In this document: positions 8,251 through 17,834 of the stretch, in pieces
Position numbering within the stretch: position 1 is the first letter of the stretch
Layout of the letters: each line of letters starts with the position of its first letter
Assembly: GCF_021495345.1 (NCBI RefSeq)
Contig: NZ_CP099397.1
Span: 1,798,001 to 1,862,000 of the forward strand
Origin: Pseudomonas hydrolytica
GTDB taxonomy: Bacteria; Pseudomonadota; Gammaproteobacteria; Pseudomonadales; Pseudomonadaceae
Reading direction: 5' to 3'
Length of the DNA stretch: 64,000 nt
Program-made: the position numbers and the translations under genes
The notes under the pieces: generated by a model
What the model saw: the letters and a program-made list of their open reading frames with translations, nothing else
Told to the model about the DNA's origin: nothing
Databases searched by the model: none

Positions 8251-8442
8251 TCCACGGCATCGCGGAGGGCGTTGTCCGGCCAGTGCTCCGCTTCTACCGG
8301 GGCCTCGGTGTTGCCTGCCTTCCGCTCGCCTGACCAGCCATTGGCGCCTGTATGAGGTCGCGCGGATCATCGCGATTCTTCATAGTCGTTCGCACTGTTC
8401 CTGAAGCAGGCAACGCGGGCACCTGACTTGCAGGAGCACAGC

Positions 8443-9054
8443 ATGAGCGAATCCGCCGAACGCGACGCCCGCCACAAGGCGCGCATGCAGCGCAAGAAAG
8501 CCCTGATCGACGAGAAGATCGCCCAGGCCCAGGATGAATACGGCCTGCTGCTGGTGCACAGCGGAAACGGCAAGGGCAAGAGCAGCAGCGCCTTCGGTAT
8601 GGTCGCGCGCGCCCTTGGCCACGGTATCAAGGTTGGCGTGGTGCAATTCATCAAGGGCGCGGCCAGCACCGGTGAGGAAACCTTCTTCCGCCGTTTCCCC
8701 GAGGAAGTCAGCTACCACGTGATGGGCGAGGGCTTCACCTGGGAGACCCAGGATCGTCAGCGCGACATCGCCAAGGCGCAGGAGGCCTGGGCCGTGGCCC
8801 GGCGTCTGCTCGGCGACGAGTCCGTTGGCCTGGTGGTGCTGGACGAGCTGAACATCGCCCTCAAGCACGGTTATCTCGAACTGGATGCGGTGCTGGCCGA
8901 TATCGAGGCCCGGCCGCTGCTGCAGCACGTGGTGGTGACCGGCCGCGGTGCCCTGCCGGGGATGATCGAGGCGGCCGATACGGTCACCGAGATGAGCCTG
9001 GTCAAGCATGCGTTCAAGTCTGGCGTGAAGGCGCAGAAGGGCATCGAATTCTGA
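8443..9054 (+). CDS. cobO: Cob(I)yrinic acid a,c-diamide adenosyltransferase
   Basis: This enzyme transfers the 5'-deoxyadenosyl group of ATP to cob(I)alamin precursors (CobO/BtuR/CobA type). The 203-residue protein has a basic N-terminus, the modified P-loop HSGNGKGKSSSAFG (residues 39-52), VVQFIKGA, VLDELNIALKHGYL and VVTGRGALPG. The ATG at 8443 follows AGGAG with 6-nt spacing; a TTG at 8428 is less likely. It is the first gene of the riboswitch-controlled operon, and its stop overlaps the cobB start (TGATG). Confidence 0.95.
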   Translation: MSESAERDARHKARMQRKKALIDEKIAQAQDEYGLLLVHSGNGKGKSSSAFGMVARALGHGIKVGVVQFIKGAASTGEETFFRRFPEEVSYHVMGEGFTWETQDRQRDIAKAQEAWAVARRLLGDESVGLVVLDELNIALKHGYLELDAVLADIEARPLLQHVVVTGRGALPGMIEAADTVTEMSLVKHAFKSGVKAQKGIEF

Positions 9055-10346
9055 TGACGACACGTCACTGTCCGGCGTTGCTGATCGCCGCCCCGGCTTC
9101 CGGCCAGGGCAAGACCACCGTCACCGCTGCGCTGGCACGTCTGCATACGCGCCAGGGTCGGCGCGTGCGGGTGTTCAAGTGCGGGCCTGATTTTCTCGAC
9201 CCGATGATCCATGCCCGCGCAAGCGGCGCGCCGGTGTACCAGCTCGACCTGGCCATGGTCGGTGAGGCGGAGAGCCGTCGCCTGCTGTGGCAGGCTGCGG
9301 GCGAGGCGGATCTGATCCTCATCGAAGGGGTGATGGGCCTGTTCGACGGCAAACCCTCGGCGGCGGACCTGGCGCGTCATTTCGGCGTGCCGGTGCTGGG
9401 CGTGATCGACGGCGCGGCCATGGCGCAGACCTTCGGCGCCCTGGCCCATGGCCTGGCCACCTTCCAGCCCGATCTGCCCTTTGCCGGCGTGCTCGGCAAT
9501 CGCGTTGCCAGCAGCCGTCATGGCGAGATCCTGCGCGATGCCCTGCCGCCGAGCATTCGCTGGTTCGGCGCCTTGCCGCGCAGCGCCGCGGTGGAGTTGC
9601 CCAGTCGCCATCTGGGCCTGGTGCAGGCCGCCGAGCTGGCGGATCTGGATGCGCGCCTGGACGCTGCCGCCGATGCGCTGGCGGCCAGTGCCGATGTCGA
9701 CCTGCCGCCGGCGGTGAGTTTCGCCGCGCCGCCCATCAATGAACCCGCGCCCTTGTTGAAGGATGTGCGCATTGGCGTGGCGCGCGATGCGGCGTTCGCC
9801 TTCCTCTATCAGGCCAATCTCGATCTGCTGCAGGCTCTCGGCGCCGAGCTGCGCTATTTCTCGCCGCTGGCCGACAGCGCGCTGCCCGAAGTGGATAGCC
9901 TTTATCTGCCTGGCGGTTATCCCGAGCTGTATCTGGCCGAGCTTGCAGGCAATCAGGCCATGGCCGCGGCCATCCGTGCCCATCATCAGGACGGCAAGCC
10001 GCTGCTCGCCGAATGTGGCGGCATGCTCTATCTGCTCGACGAGCTGCGCGACAAGCAGGGCGCCAGCGGGCGCATGCTCGGCCTGCTGACGGGCAGCGCC
10101 GCATTGCAGCCGCGCCTGACCGCGCTGGCCCTGCAGGAGGTGACGCTGCCGGAGGGCGAGCTGCGTGGCCATAGCTACCATCACTCGCGCCTGGACAGCC
10201 CGCTCGAGCCGCTGGTGCGCGGGCGCTGTCCGAACGGCAAGCCGGTGGCCGAGGCGGTGTATCGCCTGGGGCGACTGACCGCCAGCTATATCCACTTCTA
10301 CCTGCCGTCCAACCCGGAGGCAGCCGCCGCGCTGCTGCGCCCATGA
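9054..10346 (+). CDS. cobB: Cobyrinate (hydrogenobyrinate) a,c-diamide synthase
   Basis: CobB amidates the a and c side chains of the corrin ring using glutamine and ATP. The 430-residue protein has an N-terminal dethiobiotin-synthetase-like ATPase (APASGQGKTTVTAALARLH, KCGPDFLDPMIH, IEGVMGLFDG) and a C-terminal class I glutamine amidotransferase domain with nucleophilic Cys in LLAECGGMLYLLDEL and GHSYHHSRLDSP. It overlaps cobO by 1 nt and bluB by 4 nt, indicating one translationally coupled message. Confidence 0.95.
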   Translation: MTTRHCPALLIAAPASGQGKTTVTAALARLHTRQGRRVRVFKCGPDFLDPMIHARASGAPVYQLDLAMVGEAESRRLLWQAAGEADLILIEGVMGLFDGKPSAADLARHFGVPVLGVIDGAAMAQTFGALAHGLATFQPDLPFAGVLGNRVASSRHGEILRDALPPSIRWFGALPRSAAVELPSRHLGLVQAAELADLDARLDAAADALAASADVDLPPAVSFAAPPINEPAPLLKDVRIGVARDAAFAFLYQANLDLLQALGAELRYFSPLADSALPEVDSLYLPGGYPELYLAELAGNQAMAAAIRAHHQDGKPLLAECGGMLYLLDELRDKQGASGRMLGLLTGSAALQPRLTALALQEVTLPEGELRGHSYHHSRLDSPLEPLVRGRCPNGKPVAEAVYRLGRLTASYIHFYLPSNPEAAAALLRP

Positions 10347-10996
10347 GCGAGCACGCCTTCAGCCCCGAGGAGCGCGCGGCGGTGTACCGCGCCATCGCCG
10401 AGCGTCGTGACATGCGCCATTTCAGCGGTGGCGAGGTGCCGGCCGAGGTGTTGGCGCGCCTGCTCGAAGCCGCCCACCATGCGCCCAGCGTTGGCCTGAT
10501 GCAGCCCTGGCGTTTCCTGCGCATCCGCGATGAGCAGCTGCGTGAGGCGGCCCATGCGCTGGTGGAGGCCGAGCGGGTACGCACCGCAGAGGCCCTGGGC
10601 GAGCGCAGCGACGAATTCATGCGGCTGAAGGTCGAGGGCATCCGCGATTGCGCCGAGCTGCTGGCGGTGGCGCTGATGGACGGACGCGATGCACATGTCT
10701 TCGGGCGACGCACGCTGCCGGAAATGGATATGGCCTCGGTGGCCTGCGCCATTCAGAATCTGTGGCTGGCCGCGCGCGCCGAAGGTCTTGGGCTGGGCTG
10801 GGTGTCGCTGTTCGATCCCGAAGCGCTGGCTGAGCTGCTGGGCATGCCGGCCGGCAGCAAGCCGGTGGCGCTGCTCTGTCTGGGGCCGGTGGATGCCTTC
10901 TATGAAAAACCCATGCTGGTGCAAGAGGGCTGGGCCACGCCTCGACCGCTGAGCGAGCTGCTGTTCGAGAATCGATGGGGAGTGCAGGGTGACTGA
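10343..10996 (+). CDS. bluB: 5,6-dimethylbenzimidazole synthase BluB
   Basis: BluB cleaves reduced FMN with oxygen to make dimethylbenzimidazole, the lower ligand of B12, so the operon is equipped for aerobic ligand supply. The 217-residue nitroreductase-fold protein has the flavin-binding RRDMRHFSGGEVP, AAHHAPSVGLMQPWRF, the RRTLPEMDMASVACAIQNLWLAARAEGLGLGWVS region (positions 10706-10805) and KPVALLCLGPV. It starts inside the last codons of cobB, and 3 nt separate it from the next gene. Confidence 0.93.
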   Translation: MSEHAFSPEERAAVYRAIAERRDMRHFSGGEVPAEVLARLLEAAHHAPSVGLMQPWRFLRIRDEQLREAAHALVEAERVRTAEALGERSDEFMRLKVEGIRDCAELLAVALMDGRDAHVFGRRTLPEMDMASVACAIQNLWLAARAEGLGLGWVSLFDPEALAELLGMPAGSKPVALLCLGPVDAFYEKPMLVQEGWATPRPLSELLFENRWGVQGD

Positions 10997-10999
10997 ACA

Positions 11000-11908
11000 A
11001 TGAGCCTGGCGCTGATCACCTGCGCCGGTGTGGCGCTGGACGCCGTGCTGGGCGAGCCAAGCCGCGCGCATCCGCTGGTGGCCTTCGGGCGCCTGGCCGA
11101 TCGCCTGGAGCAGCGCTTCAACCCGGCCGGCGGTGGCTGGCGCAGCCATGGCGTCACCGCCTGGTGCCTGGCAGTGCTGCCGCTGACCCTGCTCACCTGG
11201 CTGCTGGTGCAGATCAGCGGGTTGGGCTGGGCGGTGGAGATCTTCGCCCTGTATTTCGCCATTGGCCTGCGCAGTCTTTACGAGCACGCGCAGCCGGTGG
11301 CCCGCGCGCTGCGTCTGGGCGATCTGCAGCTGGCACGCGAGCGGGTCGGCTGGATGGTCAGCCGCAACACCGCCGAGCTGGACGCCACCGGCGTGGCCCG
11401 CGCCGGTACCGAGTCGGTGCTGGAGAACGGTTCCGATGCGGTATTCGCCGCCTTGTTCTGGTTCATCGTCGCCGGTGCGCCCGGCGTGGTGCTGTACCGC
11501 CTGAGCAATACCCTGGACGCCATGTGGGGCTATCGCAACGAGCGCTTCGAGCGCTTCGGCTGGGCGGCGGCGAAGATTGATGACCTACTCAATTACATCC
11601 CGGCGCGCCTGGTGGCGCTGACCTATGCGCTGCTCGGGAATACCCTTCTGGCGCTGCGCTGCTGGCGCCGGCAGGCGCCATTGTGGGACAGTCCCAATGC
11701 TGGCCCGGTGATGGCCGCTGGTGCCGGCAGCCTGGGTGTGAGTCTGGGCGGCGCCGCCGAATACCACGGCGAGCTGCATGAGCGCCCGCAGCTGGGCGAG
11801 GGCCCTGCGCCGCGCGCGCGGGATATCGAACGGGCGATGAACCGGGTCGTTGCCGGCGTTGGCCTGTGGTTGCTGTGCCTGATGATCTGGGAGGTGCTGG
11901 GTGCTTGA
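11000..11908 (+). CDS. cobD: Adenosylcobinamide-phosphate synthase (CbiB/CobD)
   Basis: This membrane enzyme joins adenosylcobyric acid to aminopropanol phosphate to build the nucleotide-loop attachment arm. The 302-residue protein starts [26 protein letters not shown], a CbiB signature, and carries several hydrophobic segments (about 55-85, 150-175, 200-215 and the C-terminal 20 residues). [20 protein letters not shown] is a further family block. It is CobD in the Pseudomonas nomenclature and CbiB in Salmonella. It overlaps the next gene by 8 nt. Confidence 0.93.
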   Translation: MSLALITCAGVALDAVLGEPSRAHPLVAFGRLADRLEQRFNPAGGGWRSHGVTAWCLAVLPLTLLTWLLVQISGLGWAVEIFALYFAIGLRSLYEHAQPVARALRLGDLQLARERVGWMVSRNTAELDATGVARAGTESVLENGSDAVFAALFWFIVAGAPGVVLYRLSNTLDAMWGYRNERFERFGWAAAKIDDLLNYIPARLVALTYALLGNTLLALRCWRRQAPLWDSPNAGPVMAAGAGSLGVSLGGAAEYHGELHERPQLGEGPAPRARDIERAMNRVVAGVGLWLLCLMIWEVLGA

Positions 11909-12911
11909 ACACGGAGGTCGACTGCGCGCGGCGGCGCAGCGCTATGGCATCCCCCTGGAGGACTGGCTGGACCTGTCCACCGGTATCGCCCCCTATGGCT
12001 GGGATCTGCCGCCGGTTCCCGCTCAGGCCTGGGCGCGGTTGCCCGAGATCAACGATGGCCTGGAGGCGGCCGCGCGCGATTATTACGGCGCCGCCAGCCT
12101 GTTGCCGGTGGCCGGTTCGCAGGCGGCGATCCAGGCTCTGCCACGGCTGCGCACGCACAGCAACGTGGGCATCCTCGCGCCGACCTACGCCGAGCACGCC
12201 GCGGCCTGGCGCCGCGAAGGCCATCGCATCACCAAGCTCAGCGAAGGCTCGGTGCATCGCGCGCTGCCGCAGCTCGACGTCCTGCTGGTGGTCAATCCCA
12301 ACAACCCGACCGGGCGTCTGATCGAGCCGGCGCGCCTGCTCGACTGGCACGACGAGCTGGCCGAACGCGGCGGCTGGCTGGTGGTCGACGAAGCCTTCAT
12401 CGACTGCACGCCGCAGCACAGCCTGGCGGCCTACAGCGACATGCCGGGGCTGATCGTGCTGCGCTCGTTCGGCAAGTTCTTCGGTCTGGCCGGCCTGCGT
12501 CTGGGCTTCGTGCTGGCGGCGCAGGCCTTGCTGGATGAGCTGGAAGCGCTGCTCGGGCCCTGGGCGGTCAGCGGTCCGGCGCGCAGCATCGCCCGCCAGC
12601 TGCTTGCTGACAGCGACGGCCAGCGCCGCCAGCGCGAGCGTTTGCTGGCCGATGGCGAGCGTCTGGCGGCGCTGCTGCGCGACTGCGGCCTGCCGCCTAC
12701 CGGCGGTTCGGCGCTGTTCCAGTTCTGCTGCACGCGCCGTGCGGTGCCCTGCATGGAGCTGCTGGCACGGCGCGGCATTCTGATCAGGCTGTTCGCCGAG
12801 CTGGACAGCCTGCGCTTCGGCCTGCCGGCAGACGAGGCCGGCTGGCTGCGCCTGGAGCAGGGCTTGCTGGACTGCGCGCCGATCCTCGCCAGCCTTGAGG
12901 AAACCTCCTGA
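11901..12911 (+). CDS. cobC: Threonine-phosphate decarboxylase (CobC/CobD type)
   Basis: This PLP enzyme decarboxylates threonine phosphate to aminopropanol phosphate. The 336-residue aminotransferase-fold protein has [33 protein letters not shown] and the PLP-lysine segment [17 protein letters not shown]. The start is a GTG at 11901 inside the end of cobD. It is named CobC in Pseudomonas and CobD in Salmonella, and should not be confused with the phosphatase CobC further along the operon. Its stop overlaps the cobQ start by one base. Confidence 0.93.
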   Translation: MLEHGGRLRAAAQRYGIPLEDWLDLSTGIAPYGWDLPPVPAQAWARLPEINDGLEAAARDYYGAASLLPVAGSQAAIQALPRLRTHSNVGILAPTYAEHAAAWRREGHRITKLSEGSVHRALPQLDVLLVVNPNNPTGRLIEPARLLDWHDELAERGGWLVVDEAFIDCTPQHSLAAYSDMPGLIVLRSFGKFFGLAGLRLGFVLAAQALLDELEALLGPWAVSGPARSIARQLLADSDGQRRQRERLLADGERLAALLRDCGLPPTGGSALFQFCCTRRAVPCMELLARRGILIRLFAELDSLRFGLPADEAGWLRLEQGLLDCAPILASLEETS

Positions 12912-14362
12912 TGCCAACCCTGATGGTGCAGGGCACCACTTCCGATGCCGGCAAGAGTACCCTGGTGACGGCGCTGTGCCGCTGGGCGCGGCGCCAGGGC
13001 GTCTCCGTGGCGCCATTCAAGCCGCAGAACATGGCGCTCAACTCGGCAGTGACCGCCGATGGCGGCGAGATCGGGCGGGCCCAGGCGGTGCAAGCACAGG
13101 CCGCCGGCCTGGCGCCGCACACCGACATGAACCCGGTGCTGCTCAAGCCCAACAGCGACATGGGCGCCCAGGTGATCATCCACGGCCGCGCCATCGGCAA
13201 CATGCAGGCGCTGACCTACCACGGCTACAAGCCGGTGGCGATGGCGGCAGTGCTGGAATCCCACGCCCGCCTGGTCGAGCGCCACCAGCTGGTGCTGGTC
13301 GAGGGCGCCGGTTCGCCGGCCGAGATCAACCTGCGCGCCGGCGACATCGCCAACATGGGCTTCGCCGAGGCGGTGGACTGTCCGGTGATCCTGATCGCCG
13401 ACATCGACAAGGGCGGCGTGTTCGCCCATCTGGTCGGCACCCTGGAGCTGCTCAGCCCCAGCGAACAGGCGCGGATCAGGGGCTTCGTGATCAACCGTTT
13501 TCGCGGCGATATCGCCCTGCTCAAACCGGGGCTGGACTGGCTGGAGCAGCGCACCGGCAAGCCGGTGCTCGGCGTGCTGCCGTACCTGACGGACTTTCAC
13601 CTGGAAGCCGAAGACGCCGTCGATACCCGTCAGCAGGCCAAGAGCGCGCAGGCGCTGCGCGTGGTGGTGCCGGTGCTGCCGCGCATCAGCAACCATACCG
13701 ATTTCGACCCGCTGCGCCTGCATCCGCAGGTGCAGCTGACCTTCGTCGGGCCGGGCCAGGCCATCCCGCCGGCCGACCTGATCATCCTGCCCGGCTCCAA
13801 GAGCGTGCGCGCCGACCTGGCCCGGCTGCGCGAGCAGGGCTGGGACACGGCCATCGCCCGCCATCTGCGCTATGGCGGCAAACTGCTGGGCATCTGCGGC
13901 GGCCTGCAGATGCTCGGTCGGCAGATTCACGATCCGCATGGCCTGGAAGGCGCTGCCGGCAGCAGCGAGGGCCTCGGCCTGCTGGATTTCGAGACGGTGC
14001 TGGAGCCGGAGAAACAGTTGCGCAACGTGCGTGGCCAGCTGTGCCTGGAGCAGGCGCAGGTCAGCGGTTACGAGATTCACGCTGGCGTCAGTCGCGGGCC
14101 GGGCCTCAATGGCGCCGTGCAGCTTGACGACGGCCGCAGCGACGGCGGACTCAGCGCCGACGGTCAGGTGCTCGGGACCTACCTGCATGGCCTGTTCGAG
14201 CAGCCCTCGGCGTTCGCCGCACTACTGCGCTGGGCCGGGCTGCATGAAGTACAGACGGTGGATTACCAGGCCCTGCGCGAGCGCGATATCGAGCGCCTGG
14301 CCGACCAGGTGGAACTGCACCTGGATAACGAGCAGCTCAGGATGCTTTGTGGCATCCGCTAG
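12911..14362 (+). CDS. cobQ: Adenosylcobyric acid synthase CobQ (CbiP)
   Basis: CobQ amidates four remaining carboxylates (b, d, e, g) of adenosylcobyrinate diamide. The 483-residue protein has the N-terminal ATPase motif [52 protein letters not shown] and [13 protein letters not shown]. The C-terminal amidotransferase domain carries the nucleophilic Cys in [15 protein letters not shown] and the His in GTYLHGLFE. This is the only large break in the operon: a REP-like hairpin lies in the 68-nt gap to cobP. Confidence 0.95.
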   Translation: MPTLMVQGTTSDAGKSTLVTALCRWARRQGVSVAPFKPQNMALNSAVTADGGEIGRAQAVQAQAAGLAPHTDMNPVLLKPNSDMGAQVIIHGRAIGNMQALTYHGYKPVAMAAVLESHARLVERHQLVLVEGAGSPAEINLRAGDIANMGFAEAVDCPVILIADIDKGGVFAHLVGTLELLSPSEQARIRGFVINRFRGDIALLKPGLDWLEQRTGKPVLGVLPYLTDFHLEAEDAVDTRQQAKSAQALRVVVPVLPRISNHTDFDPLRLHPQVQLTFVGPGQAIPPADLIILPGSKSVRADLARLREQGWDTAIARHLRYGGKLLGICGGLQMLGRQIHDPHGLEGAAGSSEGLGLLDFETVLEPEKQLRNVRGQLCLEQAQVSGYEIHAGVSRGPGLNGAVQLDDGRSDGGLSADGQVLGTYLHGLFEQPSAFAALLRWAGLHEVQTVDYQALRERDIERLADQVELHLDNEQLRMLCGIR

Positions 14363-14400
14363 GGTAGCGCGGAGCTGGCTCACCGCCAGAGCGATTGAAT

Positions 14401-14421
14401 GGTGCGCACGGCGCACCCTAC
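14401..14421 (-). repeat. REP hairpin, family A (GTAGGGTGCGC type), single copy
   Basis: On the minus strand this reads GTAG followed by GGTGCGC-CGT-GCGCACC, a GTAG-headed hairpin. It sits inside the cobalamin operon between cobQ and cobP, 9 nt before the cobP start codon. Four close copies and one degenerate copy occur elsewhere in the window. Confidence 0.8.
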
Positions 14422-14430
14422 GGAGTGACG

Positions 14431-14952
14431 ATGCTTGAACTGATCCTCGGCGGTGCCCGTTCCGGCAAGAGCCGCCTGGCCGAGAGGCTGGCCGACGAGT
14501 CCGGGCTGGAGGTGGTTTACATCGCCACCAGCCAGCCGCTCGACGGCGAGATGAACGAGCGGGTTGCCCAGCACCGCGCCCGGCGTCCGGCGCATTGGGC
14601 GCTGGTGGAGGAGCCGCTGGCGCTGGCCCGTGTGCTGCAGGAAGAGGCCGCTTCCGGGCGCTGCCTGCTGGTGGACTGCCTGACCCTGTGGCTGACCAAT
14701 CTGCTGATGCTGGAGGACGCGCAGCGCCTGAATGCCGAGCGCGAGGCGCTGCTCGCTTGTGTGGCGCAATTGCCCGGGCGCATTCTGCTGGTCAGCAACG
14801 AGACCGGCCTGGGCGTGGTGCCATTGGGCGAACTCACCCGGCGTTATGTCGATGAGGCCGGCTGGCTGCACCAGGCGCTGGCCGAACGCAGCCAGCGCGT
14901 GCTGTTCACCGTTGCCGGCCTGCCGATGACCCTCAAGGGAGATGCCCTATGA
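14431..14952 (+). CDS. cobP: Adenosylcobinamide kinase / adenosylcobinamide-phosphate guanylyltransferase
   Basis: This bifunctional enzyme (CobP, CobU in Salmonella) phosphorylates adenosylcobinamide and converts it to the GDP form. The 173-residue protein starts [20 protein letters not shown], containing the P-loop at residues 7-14. The guanylylated histidine is expected in [11 protein letters not shown], and [14 protein letters not shown] and [10 protein letters not shown] are further signatures. The start ATG at 14431 gives the standard length; an earlier in-frame ATG would run through the REP hairpin. It overlaps cobT by 4 nt. Confidence 0.94.
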   Translation: MLELILGGARSGKSRLAERLADESGLEVVYIATSQPLDGEMNERVAQHRARRPAHWALVEEPLALARVLQEEAASGRCLLVDCLTLWLTNLLMLEDAQRLNAEREALLACVAQLPGRILLVSNETGLGVVPLGELTRRYVDEAGWLHQALAERSQRVLFTVAGLPMTLKGDAL

Positions 14953-16004
14953 AACTGCAATGGTGGCAGGGGCCGTGCCAACCGCTCGACCACGTGGCTC
15001 GAACCAAGGCCGAAAGCCGTCAGCAGCAGCTGACCAAGCCCGCCGGCTCGCTGGGGCGTCTGGAAAAACTGGCCATTCATCTGGCCGCGCTGCAGGGGCG
15101 CGAAAGGCCCAGCCTGGACAAGCTGTGGATCGCCATCTTCGCCGGCGACCATGGCGTGGTCGTCGAGGGAGTGTCCGCCTACCCGCAGGCGGTGACCGGG
15201 CAGATGCTGGCCAACTTCGTCAGCGGTGGTGCGGCGATCAGCGTACTGGCGCGCGAACTCGATGCGGCGCTGGAGGTGATCGACCTGGGCACCGCCGAGC
15301 CGCTGCCGCCGTTGCCCGGCGTGCGCCACCTGTACGTTGGCGCCGGTACGCAGAATCTCGCCCGTGAGCCGGCCATGACCCTGTCGCAGCTGCTAATCTG
15401 CCTGGAGGCCGGCCGCGACAGCCTGCTGCGCGCACGGGCGGTGGGGTGCGACCTGTTCGTCGGTGGCGAGATGGGCATCGGCAACACCACGGCAGCGGCG
15501 GCGCTGGCCTGCTGGTTGCTGGGTTGCCCGGCAAGCGAGCTGGCCGGTCCTGGGACGGGCCTGGACGGTGCAGGTGTGGCGCACAAGGCGCGGGTGATCG
15601 ATGCGGCGCTGGCCCTGCACCATGCGCAGATCGACGGCCCGTTACAGGCGCTGGTCCACCTGGGCGGCTTCGAGATCGCTGCGCTCACCGGCGCTTACCT
15701 GGCGGCTGCGCAGCAGGGCATCGCGGTACTGGTCGATGGCTTTATCTGCAGCGTCGCGGCCTTGCTGGCGGTGCGCCTGAATCCGGGCTGCCGCGACTGG
15801 CTGCTGTTCGCCCACCATGGCGCCGAACCCGGTCATGTGCGCGTGCTGCAGGCATTGGGCGCCGAACCCTTGCTGGAGCTGGGGCTGCGCCTGGGCGAGG
15901 GCAGCGGGGCGGCTTTGGCGGTGCCGCTATTGCGCCTGGCCTGCAGCCTGCACGGGCAGATGGCGACCTTCGCCGAGGCGGCCGTGGCGCAGAGGCCGCA
16001 ATGA
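14949..16004 (+). CDS. cobT: Nicotinate-nucleotide--dimethylbenzimidazole phosphoribosyltransferase
   Basis: CobT (CobU in older Pseudomonas naming) makes alpha-ribazole phosphate from nicotinate mononucleotide and dimethylbenzimidazole, the BluB product encoded upstream. The 351-residue protein has the conserved [29 protein letters not shown], the glycine-rich [14 protein letters not shown] and [11 protein letters not shown]. It overlaps cobP at the 5' end and the phosphatase gene at the 3' end (ATGATG). Confidence 0.95.
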   Translation: MKLQWWQGPCQPLDHVARTKAESRQQQLTKPAGSLGRLEKLAIHLAALQGRERPSLDKLWIAIFAGDHGVVVEGVSAYPQAVTGQMLANFVSGGAAISVLARELDAALEVIDLGTAEPLPPLPGVRHLYVGAGTQNLAREPAMTLSQLLICLEAGRDSLLRARAVGCDLFVGGEMGIGNTTAAAALACWLLGCPASELAGPGTGLDGAGVAHKARVIDAALALHHAQIDGPLQALVHLGGFEIAALTGAYLAAAQQGIAVLVDGFICSVAALLAVRLNPGCRDWLLFAHHGAEPGHVRVLQALGAEPLLELGLRLGEGSGAALAVPLLRLACSLHGQMATFAEAAVAQRPQ

Positions 16005-16576
16005 TGCTTGAGCTGGAACTGCTGCGTCATGGCGAAACCGAGCAGGGCGGCGGGCTACGCGGCAGCCTCGACGATGCGCTGACCGAGCAGGGCTGGGCGC
16101 AGCTGCGCGCCGCCGTGCAGGGAGCGGGGCCCTGGGATCGTCTGATCAGCTCGCCGCTGCAGCGCTGCGCGCGCTTCGCCGAGGAGGTGGCGGCGGACCA
16201 GGCGTTGCCACTGCACTACGAGCCGGGGCTGCAGGAGCTGCATTTCGGCGACTGGGAAGGGCGTAGCGCCGCGCAGTTGATGGAAACTCATGCCGAGGCG
16301 CTGGGCCAATTCTGGGCCGACCCCTACACCTTCACGCCACCCAACGGCGAGCCGCTGCTGCAGTTCGAGGCCCGCGTGTTGGCTGCGCTGCAAGGCCTGG
16401 CGCTGGCCCATGCCGGCCAGCGCCTGCTGCTGATCACCCACGGCGGCGTGATGCGCCTGCTGCTGGCGCGCGCACGCGGTCTGCCGCGCCAGGATCTGCT
16501 GCAGGTCAACGTCGGCTATGCCCAGCGCTTTCGCCTGCGCCTGGCTGCCGACGGGCAACTGACGGAGCTGGCATGA
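16001..16576 (+). CDS. Alpha-ribazole phosphatase (histidine phosphatase family)
   Basis: A 191-residue phosphoglycerate-mutase-like phosphatase that would remove the phosphate from alpha-ribazole phosphate or adenosylcobalamin phosphate (CobC of Salmonella). The catalytic motif is [11 protein letters not shown] near residue 9, with a second-site His in [29 protein letters not shown] is the family block. Two consecutive ATG codons (16001, 16004) can serve as start; both overlap the cobT stop. It overlaps cobS by 4 nt. Confidence 0.9.
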   Translation: MMLELELLRHGETEQGGGLRGSLDDALTEQGWAQLRAAVQGAGPWDRLISSPLQRCARFAEEVAADQALPLHYEPGLQELHFGDWEGRSAAQLMETHAEALGQFWADPYTFTPPNGEPLLQFEARVLAALQGLALAHAGQRLLLITHGGVMRLLLARARGLPRQDLLQVNVGYAQRFRLRLAADGQLTELA

Positions 16577-17304
16577 TCGCGCCACGGATCGCCCTGCAGT
16601 TTCTCACCCGTCTGCCGGTCAGCCTGCCGGGTATGCCGACGCCCGAGCAGATCGGCCGCTCGCTGCTCTGGTATCCGGCGGTGGGGCTGCTGCTCGGCCT
16701 GCTGCTATGGCTCGCCCATCTGCTGCTGGGGCAGACGCCGGACGTGCTGCAGGCGGCGATCATTCTGGCGTTGTGGGTGGGCTTGAGCGGCGGCCTGCAT
16801 CTGGACGGCCTGGCCGATACGGCCGATGCCTGGGTTGGCGGCTTCGGCGACCCCGAGCGCACCCTGGCAATCATGAAGGATCCACGCAGCGGCCCCATCG
16901 CCGTGGTGGTACTGGTGCTGCTGTTGCTGCTCAAGTTCGCCGCATTGCTGATCCTGTTGCAGGCCGGGCAGGGCATCTATCTGGTGCTGCTGCCCTGGCT
17001 GGGGCGCAGCCTGCTGCCGCTGCTGCTGGCGACCACGCCCTACGTGCGCGCCGGCGGTCTGGGGCAGGCATTGGTCGATCATCTGCCGCGCAGGCAGTTG
17101 CTCTGGGTGCTGGGTGGGCATGTGGCGGCCATGTTGCTGCTGGGCTGGGGGGCATTGATTGCCCTGGCCACGGCCCTGGCACTGTTCGTCTGGCTGCGCC
17201 GCGCCCTGTTGCAGCGCCTGGGCGGCACCACGGGCGATACCGCCGGCGCGCTGCTCGAGCTGGCCGAGTGCGCGGCACTGCTGGCCCTGGCGCTGAGCCT
17301 CTGA
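16573..17304 (+). CDS. cobS: Adenosylcobinamide-GDP ribazoletransferase (cobalamin synthase)
   Basis: CobS (CobV) is the membrane enzyme that joins adenosylcobinamide-GDP with alpha-ribazole to give the final product. The 243-residue protein has the metal-binding signature GGLHLDGLADTADAW near residue 75, MKDPRSGPIAVV next, and hydrophobic helices through the rest. It is the last gene of the operon; the following 73 nt separate it from marR. Confidence 0.94.
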   Translation: MIAPRIALQFLTRLPVSLPGMPTPEQIGRSLLWYPAVGLLLGLLLWLAHLLLGQTPDVLQAAIILALWVGLSGGLHLDGLADTADAWVGGFGDPERTLAIMKDPRSGPIAVVVLVLLLLLKFAALLILLQAGQGIYLVLLPWLGRSLLPLLLATTPYVRAGGLGQALVDHLPRRQLLWVLGGHVAAMLLLGWGALIALATALALFVWLRRALLQRLGGTTGDTAGALLELAECAALLALALSL

Positions 17305-17354
17305 ACGCAACTGTTACGCAGACACGGCCGGCAACTGTATGAGTACCGATGACT

Positions 17355-17376
17355 GATACGGGTATATACCTGTATC
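17355..17376. promoter_or_regulatory. Candidate MarR operator overlapping promoter and start region
   Basis: GATAC-g-GGTATATACC-t-GTATC is a 22-bp dyad with a single unmatched pair. It ends one base before the ATG at 17378 and contains a TATATA-like -10 sequence. Size, symmetry and location fit autorepression by the downstream MarR protein. Confidence 0.65.
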
Positions 17377-17377
17377 C

Positions 17378-17782
17378 ATGTTGCCGACTTCCTGCCTCTG
17401 TACCCAACTGCGCCGCGCCAGCCGCGGCGTGACCCGTCGCTACGATGACGCCCTGGCTGCCGTCGGGCTCGGTGCCGCGCAGTTTTCCCTGTTGCGCCAC
17501 GTGCAGCGGCTCGGGCAGCCGAGTATTTCCGCGCTGGCCGAAGCCATGGGGCTGGATCGCAGCACCCTGGGACGCAACCTGCGGGTACTACAGGAGCAGG
17601 AGCTGCTGCAACTGGGAGAAGGGCGCGATTTGCGTGCTCGCGAGGTACGGCTCACAGAGGCCGGCCTGCAACGTATCGAACAGGCGCTGCCGCTGTGGGA
17701 GCAGGTGCAGCGCGAGCTGAACGCGCGGCTGGGCGAGGATCGCCGCGCGGAACTGATGAAACTGCTCGAAGAACTGGCCTGA
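17378..17782 (+). CDS. MarR-family transcriptional regulator
   Basis: A 134-residue winged-helix regulator. The DNA-binding core is PSISALAEAMGLDRSTLGRNLRVLQEQELLQLGEGRDLRAREVRLTEAG (about residues 46-95), with dimerisation helices at both ends. Such proteins repress nearby transporter genes and release DNA on binding small molecules. No ribosome-binding site precedes the ATG and the operator dyad abuts it, so initiation may be leaderless. The MFS gene follows after 52 nt and is the likely target. Confidence 0.9.
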   Translation: MLPTSCLCTQLRRASRGVTRRYDDALAAVGLGAAQFSLLRHVQRLGQPSISALAEAMGLDRSTLGRNLRVLQEQELLQLGEGRDLRAREVRLTEAGLQRIEQALPLWEQVQRELNARLGEDRRAELMKLLEELA

Positions 17783-17834
17783 TCGGCCCTTTACTGCCTA
17801 CACGGCCGCAGGCGGCCGTCTGCTGGAGATCACG

